DNA of 10,328 nucleotides, from NCBI GenBank assembly GCA_000827265.1, contig KN834889.1:63950-74277 (forward strand). Direction: 5' to 3'. Source of the DNA: Collybiopsis luxurians FD-317 M1 (Eukaryota; Basidiomycota; Agaricomycetes; Agaricales; Omphalotaceae). The notes below the pieces were generated by a model, which searched no databases, had not been told where the DNA came from, and saw only the letters and a program-made list of their open reading frames with translations. Positions 1-9,195 of the stretch are shown one piece after another; positions within the stretch are counted from its first letter, which is position 1, and each line of letters opens with the position of its first letter. The position numbers and the translations under genes are program-made.

Positions 1-220
1 TCCTCACTGTGCAGTCCTGTGATCCTGACACAATCCTCCTTCCATCTGGAGAGAAGGCTACTGACTGAACCCAGTGATTGTGCCCCTTTAGAGGCTTTCC
101 TAGAGCATTTCCAATCTCTGCATCCCATATTCTCACTGTACCATCATCCGATCCTGATACAATCCTCCGCCCATTCTGTGAAAATGCAACTGAATTGATA
201 CCCCTTTCATGCCCTACCAG
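1..220 (-). repeat. WD40 repeat array (first two units) of the NLR
   Basis: Reading the minus strand, two consecutive WD40 units can be aligned: GHERGINSVAFSQNGRRI then VSGSDDGTVRIWDAEIGNA, followed by GHNHWVQSVAFSPDGRRI then VSGSQDCTVR at the edge. Over the 19 codons from AFS to TVR the two units share roughly 70% of bases. Differences concentrate around QN/PD and SDDG/SQDC. Such arrays fold into beta-propellers and are the presumed ligand-sensing part of fungal NLRs. The total number of repeats cannot be known because the array is cut by the window. Confidence 0.93.
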
Positions 221-2256
221 TATTGTCTGTATGGCTGGCCAATGTTTCACTTCTCCTTTGCAAATCTTAGCTACCTTAGGGGCCTGTTGCTGGATAACTT
301 TTGACAATATTGACTTCACAGGCAGAAAGGGAATAGCAGACACATACAAATGTGGTGTGGATTCAATCATCATTTTTCCAAAAATCTTGACACATTGCTT
401 TATGTCTCTACACAACTCTTGCATAGTTACAATTTCTTGCACCCCCTATGCTGGTTATAAGTCATTAATTATCATCAAAGAATACCATACACTTACTCTG
501 ACACCCTTTATCCATTCTATTATCCAGTCCATACTTCGAGAAATTATCCCAATTTTTTTCAGGAGACTCAGCACTTCCATCCAAAAAAATGCATAGCCAA
601 TGATAAATCTCTCCATCAAGTTCAGCATGTCATTGTTACATAGAATGTGCGCAAAGTGAATATCCCAATAACAACAAGCATATGACATCTCTGGAGATAT
701 TCCAATTTGGATCAACTCCTCTAGATTTTCAACCTCAGAGTTCCGTAAATGGGAGCTCGGCAAGTTACACATATTGAAGTGTAGTTGTTCTGTCATAAGT
801 TTGATGCATCCCACTCCCATGACTCTATTCCCCTCTACTATTGGAACCACAAATTGCTTACTCCTTGTTTCATCCAGCAGAAAATCCCGAACTGATGTAT
901 GAACAGGCTGTATTGGAACATTCAACTCATTTACTCCAGTGAAAAGAGACCCAAGCCATGAGATGACTGCATCAACTCCTTTCTCATTGTCAGCCTCTTC
1001 AAGGTAATGCTCATATGAAATTTGGAGACTTTGCAAAATTGACTTAGAGACAGGTTCAGATGCAGCCAAAATCTGTCCAGTTACATTTCTATATTCTTTC
1101 ATGGCATCATCATCTGTAGTATCCAAAACTTCCTCAAGGATTGATGTGTACAACTGATCTAGGAGGGTGTAACTATTGCTTGAGTCTGCTGACAATCTCA
1201 TGAACTTTTCAAAGCGCTGTTTCACATTTATGCCAGGTTTCACTTCTTGATAAAGAGCTTTACAAACTGTAAAAGCCCACTGAAAGTGTTCCTCAGCTCT
1301 TTCTGCCAATACTTTACACTGATCAAGGGTAAAATTCCCAGAATCAATTGCCCTTTGCATCTTGTGGACTACATATTTATCAATGTCCTCTTTGACATGC
1401 TCCAACCTACTCATATCCTGAATGTGAAGCTGGTTAGCATATTTTGTAAGGACTTCCAAAATATCATTTTCCAATCGGGATGTGACTAGAACTCGAAAGT
1501 TAGAGGGAAGCTTTTGAGTTCCTTCCATTATCACAGAAATAAACTGGCTTCGTGGACCATTGCCCTCCTGAGGCCCACACTCATCCAATGCATCTACTAT
1601 AATCACTGCAGGCTTGGTATTGTACACCAATTGTGCAGGTTTTAGAATCAACTTTTCCCACTGCTCCTGAAAACTAGTGCTACCAGCCACAAATGGATCT
1701 TTATTGAGCAGTTCACTCAGGTAATTCCTAAACTCTGTCAGGTTCATAGCCATATTATATGCCATGCTTTTCAACGCTTTGCCTGGAGTCCGCTCTGTAG
1801 AAAAGGTTCTGTCAAAACGGAAGAATGCCCCGAGGAAACCTTGATCTTCGCACTGTTTTCCAATGGTGTGGGCAATGGCAGACTTTCCTGTTCCAGCGGG
1901 ACCATGAAGAAAAAAGATTTTCGGAACATTTGTCTCAGTATCACATATCCACTGAGATATTTTGTGAATGATTTCAATCCTGGTACCCTCCAAGCAGAGC
2001 TTGTCATGGTCAATATGAGCTTTGAAATCGGGGTTCAACTTCTCGCGAAGTTCGCGAAGTTTCCGTTCAATTTCGTCTGAAGCATTCTTCTGAGTAAAGG
2101 AGAAATCACTTTGGCAATACAAGAACGCTGCCTACCAGCTGAGACAGTTTGATGAATGGTTGTTGAATGATTTACAATGTTGTATTGATCACGACCAGCA
2201 TTGTTGAAGGTGGAATCTTGAATTTGAACATTTTGAGCATTGCTGAGAATAGACAT
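1..2256 (-). CDS. NACHT-WD40 NLR/STAND protein, fungal NWD type (3' end outside window)
   Basis: Predicted intracellular sensor NTPase of the fungal NLR class; relatives act in non-self recognition and incompatibility cell death. Three exons fit: ATG at 2256, exon 2 at 2089-497, exon 3 from 445 to the window edge. The intron at 496-446 is 51 nt (GTAAGT...TAG) and keeps the frame. Seen in the protein: N-terminal motif NAQNVQIQDSTFNNAGRDQYNI, then after the first intron a charged helix (IERKLRELREKL), CLEGTR, Walker A GPAGTGKS (about residue 90), Walker B VIIVDALDECG (about 189), and FRVLVTSR, a sensor-like segment (about 225). After a helical region, exon 3 carries the linker typical of this family (STPHLYVSAIPFLP), then WD40 repeats from about base 220 leftwards. 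The first splice is uncertain: the donor GTAGGC at 2135 is out of phase with exon 2, while GTAAAT at 2175 joins in frame to the acceptor before 2089. No stop lies in the NACHT or WD40 parts, so I call it intact. No larger N-terminal effector domain is visible. Confidence 0.93.
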
Positions 2257-2312
2257 GTTTGCAGGAAGTCGACGATGGGGTTGTTCGAGGACAAGAAGCA
2301 GGCGTCACACTG

Positions 2313-2680
2313 TCACAATCTCCTACTGCCACCTGAATCGTTTACGACACATGGAATGCCTGTCGATGTCATGAAGTCGCCACTATTCGTACTCCTGTAT
2401 CTCATCGTGATTATCAATCCAAGTATTCGATGGAGCTGATTGATCTCAGCGCGCTGTGAATGTATATCATTAACGACATGCTCGGCACCTTCCCTCAGCG
2501 ACAAGTAACGATGCCCAACTTGCTCACATACACCTCGAGATTCTCGCGCATGCGACTACTGTCGCATTCCCATCCCTTCATAAGCTCAACAATCACAACT
2601 CGCTCGGTCCCCAGTTTCATAATCGTGCCAACAATCACATTGATGTACCATCTGCTGTACTGCCTGATAGATTCTCTATG
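2313..2680 (-). other. possible short spliced ORF upstream of the NLR, function unknown
   Basis: Two open stretches on the minus strand look coding by composition. The first (2680-2495) reads ...RWYINVIVGTIMKLGTERV... with an ATG at 2620. The second (about 2504-2313) reads SLREGAEHVVNDIHSQRAEI and continues with a helical NQLHRIL. They are in different frames, but a 38-nt interval with GTATGT at 2531 and an AG ending at 2494 would join them in phase, giving ENLEV-EGAEHVV. The intron would be short for a basidiomycete. The stretch ends 57 bases before the NLR start codon and has the same orientation. I recognise no family. It could be a small gene, a decayed fragment or chance. Confidence 0.2.
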
Positions 2681-2864
2681 TCAAAATTAATATTGTGACC
2701 TAACAGTACAAGTCCGGTGCAACGAATGAATTACGAAGAATCACACCCAGAAACGTGAGATGCATTTAATAAACGCATGTTCAACTGTCCGATCCCTAGG
2801 ACGGTTCATACCATATATGTAACAGCCTATCATTCAAAAATCCACTATAAGCGTATACAGGATA

Positions 2865-3623
2865 TTACGAGCCAGTCAGTCGGTAATCCCGTCCAAAAAG
2901 CAACCCATAAACACCGACCATGAGTAAAAAGGTGTCTCGATCGGCGAGCTTTACCGTCCAAGGTGCCAAAGCATCAGTGTATGCCAGCAAACCGAGTGGG
3001 TAGGCGGCAATCGAGTGGACAACGTGAGGACGACGTGGGTGTAGCCCAAGGTTCCAATTGAACGGAATCGATTCGAGACGGTTGTGTTCATTCGGAAGAC
3101 TGCCAAACGAGAAAGCTGGAAATGTGGAGATAGTCCTCCGGAAAGATATGAGGAGGAGATACACTGATCAGAAGATCCGAACAATCGACAAGACGCTCGC
3201 AGAGTATGGGACAGGCTGGTTGAAGGGGAAGAAAGTCATCCTATAACCAAATTATTGCGAAGGAACGAGCGCAGTCGCAGGACCAAGCTCCTGGGAGACC
3301 TGTCGAGCAATTGCGTCAAAGAAGCAGTGCAGGAAGTCGGCGAGAGATGGGATGGGATTATCAATGGACCAGGCGATTGTTACATACAGTGACGATGCAC
3401 GGTTCGCATCCAGGGAGGTCATCGATTTGTTGAGCCTTAAGAGTCGACGAACTGACTTTCTGGAATCTCCTCCGCGCACCCAGGACCCGATCTGTTGCCG
3501 CAGCTGTCCTGGTTCTGTGTGTAATCTCGTGGGGGAATGGTTTAGAGGGGGCGCCAAACAAGTGTTCAGGAGAGGCATGCGAGGTTGTGGACGTGAAATT
3601 TGAACCGACAGAAGCCCTTTCAC
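2865..3623 (-). other. coding-looking minus-strand open stretches, unassigned
   Basis: Three minus-strand segments have fungal-looking codon choice but no continuous frame. Segment 3623-3252 ends in VTIAWSIDNPIPSLADFLH and a stop at 3252. Segment 3239-3171 starts with ATG and reads MTFFPFNQPVPYSASVLSI before a stop. Segment 3164-2865 reads ...HSIAAYPLGLLAYTDALAPW and has a hydrophobic C-terminus, YGLLFGRDYRLTGS. Competing frames on both strands in the same interval are also open, so this may be a decayed multi-exon gene or chance. No motif allows a family call. Confidence 0.15.
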
Positions 3624-4433
3624 TAAGTGGGAAGGTATCAGAATGAGTACAAGCAGTTGAGGAAGTAAACTTTACGTACCATTAAACCACTTCGATAATC
3701 TTACGAGGCCATCGTCTAATTAGACTGTTGATTGCGAAAAGGTTGAAGACTGATTGCTGCATGCAGAAGCGGCGGGATACAAGTGACGGAGGGTGGAAAC
3801 GATGGAGAGATCGAGACTAACGGTGCATCTGAGGAGGTAACGCTAAGAAATGCCGTTGTTAAAGTTGCTCAGCCAACGACGAAACAAAAGGCGTACTCGA
3901 GTCATACAAGCCACCAATGCTTTTGTAATATTCGAGATTGTAACATTCGAGATCATGTTCCGGGTTTGTTAAGTGATAAGACAAACTTTTGCCGCAGCTC
4001 GATCCTAGTCGAAAGGCTTTCCTGATGATCGACAGCTGAGAGTGAACGCAGTCCAGAAGAGAAACAAATGCAGGAAATAAACGTACGAGACGCCTCGAGT
4101 CTTCCTCTTGCGAGGAAGTGCAGCTAGCCCCACAAGTGAATAGGACAAGGGTGAGCCAGAGATCAGTCCAATAGGTCTTGCGAATTTCTGAGCCATGACA
4201 ATCAACAGAAAAGAGCTTTGCTGGCTCGTGTAAACCGGAACATTCGGTTCTACCGGACCGGACCTTCAGCGCAACACGCTCACGTCTCACAGCTTGTGAT
4301 TCCACCAATTCCTAACGTTATAGGGTCCTCGCTTCCTTGCACAGAGCTTCCTTCGTACACTGTATCTCCTTCCTCTTCCTCTAAATACCCGAATCGTGCA
4401 GCCCCCGTCTCTCGACTGCTCCTGCCTTAGTTT
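3624..4433. other. region without a supportable gene
   Basis: All frames are broken by stops or give only short, low-information peptides. The only structure I see is a perfect short hairpin at 4101-4118 and a pyrimidine-rich run (about 4330-4382, TTCCTTC/CTCTTCC) ahead of the SDR remnant. That run is the kind of tract seen in fungal promoters, but no TATA box or clear start follows it. Confidence 0.5.
4101..4118. repeat. short perfect hairpin
   Basis: CTTCCTC (4101-4107), loop TTGC, then GAGGAAG (4112-4118): a 7-bp perfect inverted repeat with a 4-base loop. No T-run follows and no gene ends here, so a terminator role is not supported. Confidence 0.5.
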
Positions 4434-5004
4434 TTGCCTCTTGACGGAACAGAACAGCCTTCTCACTTCGCATCCATACAAATCCTCGACTTTCAGGTGA
4501 CTCCTGTTTTCAACCACAACCTCCCACTCGCAGTCTTCATTGACGGAATTGCGAGTATAGATTGTGGCATAGCCGAAGCTTTTGCGCGCATCACGATAGG
4601 AAACGTTCACATCATCCACCTCGGAAGAAATGAGGCGGCAATTAGGGCTGTGATATCGACAATCCCAAAACCCACCCTTCCCGGCGGTCGACCTGAATTT
4701 ATACGATGTGATGCGACTCTGCTGTTGGTCTAGTCTCCGATGTTCGTGCAGACTCCTGGAAGAGAGGAAACGGTGGAAGGAAATAAGCTGCGATTTGAGT
4801 TGATATTTTATACTCCATGTATTTAGTAAGGAGCCGAAGCCCACTTTGGAGTCAGCCCGAGCAGCATGGGAAGACGTAAAGGTTTTGATCGTTTGCAGAG
4901 TTGGGGTCGGAAAGTATGTAGACTGGAATGATGTAGGGTTAAGAATAGCAGACTCCTTCAAATCGTCGGTAGTTACCTGTTTATCTGGACGTCATAGTCT
5001 GCCT
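4434..5004 (+). pseudogene. short-chain dehydrogenase/reductase (SDR) remnant
   Basis: Remnant of a fungal NAD(P)-dependent SDR oxidoreductase of the type with a GGTSGIG-like nucleotide-binding loop. In the first segment, AVF leads into a degraded glycine loop (4542-4568, reading D-G-I-A-S-I-D-C-G), then GIAEAFARI, HLGRNEAA, STIPKPTLPGGRPEFIRCDA, the usual order after the Rossmann loop. A TAG lies at 4731-4733. In the same frame, TPGREETVEGNKL follows (from 4752), matching the GR(D/E)ETxEG block of these proteins, but about 20 residues between the two blocks are missing. The frame then shifts (about 4810-4845) into ESARAAWEDVKVL and VGVGKYVDWNDVGLR (to about 4944), another block of this family. 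Changes in the glycine loop and elsewhere (G to D, R to C, T to I, G to R) are all explainable by C-T or G-A transitions. No ATG is clear; the frame opens at 4431. A tail may continue to about 5280 (NSGRGN) but I cannot align it. Confidence 0.75.
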
Positions 5005-5299
5005 CATCCCCTTTTTCCATTTGTACAATCTTTCACCCGCACTGATCACATCCTCACCGACCACCTCCATCTGGCCAATCCTCCTGGCTCTGTCCTATAC
5101 TCCCGCTCCATCTTTACCGTCAACGCACACCTCGGATTCATCCACACCAACGCTAGCAACCCAGCGCATTTTGCTGTCTATACACATTGGCAGAACTCTG
5201 GAAGGGGCAACGTTGGGTGGCGCCGGATGAGAAGCCTAGGAATTTTGCGGATAGGTTGGCGGATCTCCCTATTAAAGGTTCGTGGTAGAGCGGAATGAT

Positions 5300-6546
5300 G
5301 GGTCGGCGGGGTACGGTGCGATGGGGTGGGTCAAGGAAAAGTTGGACTAGAAGTGACGCAGAGGAAGCTGAAGTGGAAAGCCGAGTGGCCCTGCTAGAGC
5401 TGTAAGCCGAATTCAAGCAGACATATGAACGAGGATCTTACCTGATTGAGCAGGTAATCTTTTCGATGGCTATTCTTGGACAGACGGCCGACAGCGTGAT
5501 CATGATACAGGTGTTCACGGAGTACCCGCACAGCTGTAGACGTCAGCTCCGACTGACGGAGGCTCCCAAACTAGTTTACGTGTTAGTACCATTCAGACGA
5601 TACACAACGATTGACCCTCTGGCTCCATCTCCAATTTTCCAAGTCCGTCTCCTCGCCGTTCGAACCATTCGATGATAACCGTTTTACAATAATTACGGCC
5701 GGCAGGCTATCCAAGAGAGGTGTATAACCGAATACATGGATGAAAATCGATTGGGCATAGCGTCAAATTGTCGGGTGAGGGCGTGCAGAGTCAAGTGTCG
5801 GAGAGGGAATCGAGGTGCGTACAAGCCGCGGTAATTAAAGGTAAAGCCCAATCTAGCCTCCAGCTCTATGTAAAGAAATGAGGGTGCAAGAGGATGAAAG
5901 ACGGACGCAGGTAGCTAGTCTGGCTAAGTTCAGTCTTGCGGCTTTGACGGTCGAGAGAAAAAAGTGTTGCAACCGGAACTTCGGACCGAGATCTAGGCTT
6001 GCCCGACGTTGGCTTCCTCGCATCTCAGAGGTTGAAATCGACTTTAATGCATTAAATACGTCCGGTCCGACTAGTTTGCTAAAGGGCTGATGCCTGTACC
6101 CAGAGTGGACTAAGGCTGGCGGAAAAGACACTAAGGTCTTTATTGTCGGCAGAGCTGGGCTTGGGAATGCATGAATTCGGATTACTTGGGAATGAAAGGG
6201 TACTCCGAGGTTCGCCGGTGGTTCTCCATGTGTCTGGATGTAATGCTGCAGCCTGAGGAATTTTGAGCTCGGAGCGTTCTGCTGACCTATATTAGTACTT
6301 ATCCAACGCCCGTGCAGATAATGTTAACTGCTCGAAGTTTATTCAAACTTATTTTCTCTTGTTGCTTCCCTTCTCGCATACTGAACGAAAGGACTAAATT
6401 GAACAGAGAGGGTGAAGTGATCGGGAGAATACAAGGACTTAGTGGATATAGACCATCCCACCGTTAGATATGGTATACAATTTCCGGTGCAATACATCCA
6501 CTAGTGCATCTGAAGCCTCCATTTCGAGTAGTTACAAACGAACATT
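5300..6546. other. region without a supportable gene
   Basis: No frame carries a recognisable domain. A short open piece near 5350-5455 (AEFKQTYERGSYLIEQ, just before a GTAATC) looks mildly coding but has an in-frame stop before it and no partner exon I can find. It could be the far end of the SDR remnant or a separate relic. The GTTCGAAC at 5659-5666 is not part of a tRNA: no acceptor or anticodon stem surrounds it. Confidence 0.45.
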
Positions 6547-6574
6547 AGCTTTGAATAGAGAGCTTTGAATAGAG
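6547..6574 (+). repeat. perfect 14-bp tandem duplication
   Basis: AGCTTTGAATAGAG occurs twice head to tail (6547-6560 and 6561-6574) with no mismatch, about 135 bases before the P450 start codon. It may be a recent slippage product or a doubled upstream element; nothing in the sequence tells which. Confidence 0.85.
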
Positions 6575-6707
6575 ACATGGAATTTAGGCCATTCCTTACC
6601 GTCTGCGCTAACGTTTTTGGTACATATAGAATTTGATATCCATGTGATTTGCTACAAGTATTATAATATCATACGAGCCCTACTGTTATACGTTATACGC
6701 TTGAACA

Positions 6708-8593
6708 ATGTCTCCCTTCCTACTCTCGATTGGAAATATTCTAGCTCTCGCTTCGGCATCTATTGCTTTCATCTCTTTCATTCTGTTATTCCGCCAGAAG
6801 CATCCCCCCTTGCCACCTGGTCCTACCTCGATTCCGTTAATTGGGAATTTGCTCATCGTTCCTCAAAAACGTTTACACCTCAAGTACACCGAATGGGGTC
6901 AGCAACTACGTCATGTTTGAATCATTGATTTGGAACTAACAAGGTAGCAAGCCAAAACATACGGTGATGTATTCAGACTAAAGGTCATGAACAATACAAT
7001 TATTGTCATCAATACTCCAACGCTCGTCCATAAGGTGTTTGACTTGAAAAGTGTATCAAGCTCCAATCGTCCCAAATCAATTATTGCAGGGATGATTGCT
7101 CCGAATAACGTCCATATGGCAACTGGGAGGTATGGTCAGTATTGCTTGATCTAATTATCATTAACTACGTCAATTTTGCGTTCTATTAAAAATTTACAAA
7201 CAGCAAATGATACATGGAAATCGTCGAGAAAGGCAGCAGCTTATGCACTAAGCCCCGAAAGTGTTAAAGCCAGAAGCGCGTACCAGTATGCAGAAGCAAC
7301 TCAACTCATGAATGATCTTCTTCATTCACCCGAGGTGAGAGCCAAACGCTCTGATTCTGCTGACCTGAAGCTTACTTTTCGAAGTTATGGTTTGACCACC
7401 TTCGACGTTATACTCTCTCATTTAGCCAATATACGGACAACGAGGCCCAACGCTGCAGTACCCTGACATTGCGGATTTCATGAATGTACACCCTCGATAT
7501 GTTGAAGCGCTCAAAATGGGAACACTTCCTCCGGTGGATCTCTTTCCATTTCTTGCGCTGGTACCGAAGAGATGGGCGAAATGGAAGCAGACTGTGGAGC
7601 ATATCAGGCATTTACAACACTCCCTGTATGACCGTCTTCTCAGTAAGGTTGAACATCGGCTTGCAAAGGAAGAGAGCGAGAGAGGAGCACTCATGGAATA
7701 TGCAATACATCATGCATCCAAGCTGGGGATAAACTCCAGAGAACATTTACTGTGAGTCTCACTTTTATATCTCTGTGCTCATCTCTGATCAAGAACGGCA
7801 AGTTATCTGGGAAGTGTATTACTTGAGGGATCTGAAAGCTGCTCAGCTGCCTTGCAAAATATTGTTTATGCATTTATTCTCCATCCCCATTGCCAACGCA
7901 AGGTTCAGATGGAGATTGACAGTGTTGTGGGTGCAGGTCGCGCCCCTACATTCGATGACATTCCCAAGCTCAAGTATATGCTGGCATTCATTGAAGAGGC
8001 ATTTGTGGCCTTAGACTCAAACCTTGCTGCAATGCTGCTCACCTATTTTTTCTATCTCCTGATTCTAGTGTAATCACTTCAGGCCAGTGGGTCCTTTGGG
8101 ACTTTCTTATGAAATGACCAAGGATGAAGTCATAGATGGTCATCTATATCCCAAGGGTGCAGCAGTTTTCATGAACATCTGTATGAATTTTTGCACTCCA
8201 AATCTGCTTTCTAGATATTCAGTGGCAGGGGCCATGGGTCACGATGAAAGGTACTTTGACAAGCTAGAGGAATTCATTCCGGATTGATTTTTGGAAAATC
8301 CATACAGCATTAAAAGTGGAGTTACTGATGATCCGGCCTGTTGCCTGAACATGTTATTTGGAGCAGGAAAGTGCGTATGTCCAGGAATTGCACTTGCTAA
8401 GACATCCCTGGTTGGCTTCCCTCATAATTCTGATACACAAATGCAGATCAAACTGATTTCATTTTTACAGGAGTTGAGTGTTGTGAATCTAGCATGAGCC
8501 TTCAAATTTAGCCCAAAGACAGATAGTAAAACTGGACAAGACATCCTCCCCAGTTTAGATAATTATGGAGATGTGAGCCTCAGCTATCTCTAA
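6708..8593 (+). pseudogene. cytochrome P450 monooxygenase, disabled
   Basis: Relic of a microsomal haem-thiolate monooxygenase. Seven exons fit: 6708-6897, 6952-7134, 7204-7751, 7803-8004, 8069-8180, 8229-8410, 8471-8593. Phases agree if one extra base near 7424-7432 is discounted, giving about 512 codons, a normal P450 length. Seen in order: ATG with A at -3; membrane anchor (about residues 5-28); proline hinge PPLPPGP; EWG then AKTYGDVF; RYG...DTWKSSRKAAAYAL (C-helix region); YGQRGP, PPVDLFPFL and VPKRWAKWK, typical of basidiomycete P450s; I-helix EGSESC in place of AGxDTT; LKYMLAFIEEAF (K-helix); GPLG; MGHDERYFDKLEEFIPD; haem loop FGAGKCVCPG with the ligand Cys at 8378-8380. Damage: frameshift in exon 3; ExxR arginine read as Cys; TGA at 8285 where PERF arginine belongs; haem-loop arginine now Cys (8372-8374); TGA at 8495. 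The exon 1 donor and the exon 4 acceptor are uncertain (alternatives 6915-6947 for intron 1 and an AG at 7793). Substrate unknown. Confidence 0.93.
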
Positions 8594-8804
8594 ACATATT
8601 TATCCATTACAGGCCTAACCAGATATATTGTTAGGGCATCACTGCTGTCCCAACGCCTATGCCAGTAACAGTTGCTATTCAAAGTGAGATCCACTGTGAC
8701 ATTATCATCAGGCAATTAACAGAAGTTCAGTATCCTGAGTATGTATGACATCTGAAAAAATTTCAACTCTTCCAACAAGCTTCCAAATTCAGTGTTTCCA
8801 TGTT
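8594..8804. other. 3' flank of the P450 relic, no feature seen
   Basis: No open frame of interest and no clear polyadenylation or repeat signal beyond scattered AT-rich words. The left edge of the retrotransposon LTR may lie in this stretch, since the TG at 8805 is only one of several possible starts. Confidence 0.4.
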
Positions 8805-8999
8805 TGTTGAGGATACAAGCCCCGCCCAGATACTTGATAGTTCACTCACTGTGCTTATCCATGATCCTAGTTCGTACTTTACTATTTTTCCTCGCATTCT
8901 CTATTTTCCTTTGCTTCCATTCAGGTTTGTGGGTGCTCAGATGAAAGATCTACATTAGGGCCTACAGACAGTATTTAACAACCTGATACATATTTGAAG

Positions 9000-9037
9000 C
9001 CCTCAGTTGTTCACACTATTTTGTGTGCTTCTGAGGG
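9000..9037. repeat. hairpin in the LTR
   Basis: CCCTCAG (9000-9006) pairs with CTGAGGG (9031-9037), and inside it CACAC (9012-9016) pairs with GTGTG (9023-9027) around a 6-base loop. The internal loops are 5 and 3 bases. In an LTR transcript this could form a stem near the R/U5 region; that placement is inference. Confidence 0.6.
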
Positions 9038-9062
9038 TAAGTTCTTGTATCTATATATCTGC

Positions 9063-9109
9063 CAAACTATGTACTAACACACTATGTAGATTCATACTTA
9101 CATAGTTTG
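9063..9109. repeat. 11-bp perfect inverted repeat at the LTR end
   Basis: CAAACTATGTA (9063-9073) and TACATAGTTTG (9099-9109) are perfect inverted copies with a 25-base spacer. A further ACTATGTA (9081-9088) lies inside, so the right arm can pair with either copy. The right arm ends 3 bases before the inferred LTR end. Confidence 0.8.
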
Positions 9110-9112
9110 ACA

Positions 9113-9124
9113 GGTTATGCACCC
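9113..9124 (+). promoter_or_regulatory. copia-type primer binding site (half tRNA-iMet)
   Basis: GGTTATGCACCC starts directly after the LTR. The complement of the initiator-tRNA anticodon stem-loop (GGGCUCAUAACCC) contains GGTTATGAGCCC; the window matches 10 of 12 bases. Priming by an internal fragment of initiator tRNA is established for copia-type elements. The two mismatches fit a degenerate, inactive copy. Confidence 0.55.
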
Positions 9125-9195
9125 CCGGTGCTGTTAAAACTAAACACAAATTAATGCTCCTGAATAACAACTACATTTGAAGTGCTGAACATACC

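Larger units (their letters stand above)
8805..9112 (+). mobile_element. Ty1/copia-type 5' LTR (3' end well placed, 5' end tentative)
   Basis: The right boundary is inferred from ...TTTGACA (ending 9112) immediately followed by a sequence resembling a copia primer binding site, with a Gag-like ORF 83 bases further on. The LTR ends in CA as expected. For the left end I chose TGTTGA at 8805, giving about 308 bp, a usual copia LTR size, but TGTGACA near 8696 is an alternative. The matching 3' LTR is not in the window, so neither boundary nor target-site duplication can be confirmed. The distal part is rich in inverted repeats (9000-9037 and 9063-9109). Confidence 0.5.

Noticed and set aside
446..496. 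Stop codons at 455-457 and 446-448 as an NLR truncation
   Set aside because: They fall inside a canonical 51-nt intron (GTAAGT...TAG), and the frame continues into the expected linker and WD40 units.
78..596. 172-codon plus-strand ORF at the left end
   Set aside because: It is the reverse frame of the NLR exons encoding WD40 repeats and the preceding linker, and it crosses the splice sites at 446-496.
2100..2122. ATG at 2122 as the NLR start
   Set aside because: It lies inside the intron that ends at 2090, and the conserved N-terminal motif is encoded upstream at 2256-2176.
4287..4961. 224-codon minus-strand ORF
   Set aside because: It lies antisense to the SDR relic, whose family blocks are recognisable on the plus strand. 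Its product is Arg/Ser-rich with no domain.
5640..5690. tRNA gene suggested by GTTCGAAC
   Set aside because: No acceptor, D or anticodon stems can be built on either strand around this B-box-like word.
6617..6928. 103-codon ORF overlapping the P450 start
   Set aside because: It is in another frame from the membrane anchor and PPLPPGP hinge and has no recognisable content.
8181..8228. Extra residues before MGHDERYFD as an insertion in the P450
   Set aside because: They are a 48-nt intron: donor GTATGA and acceptor GGCAG restore NIW-AMGHDERYFD in frame.
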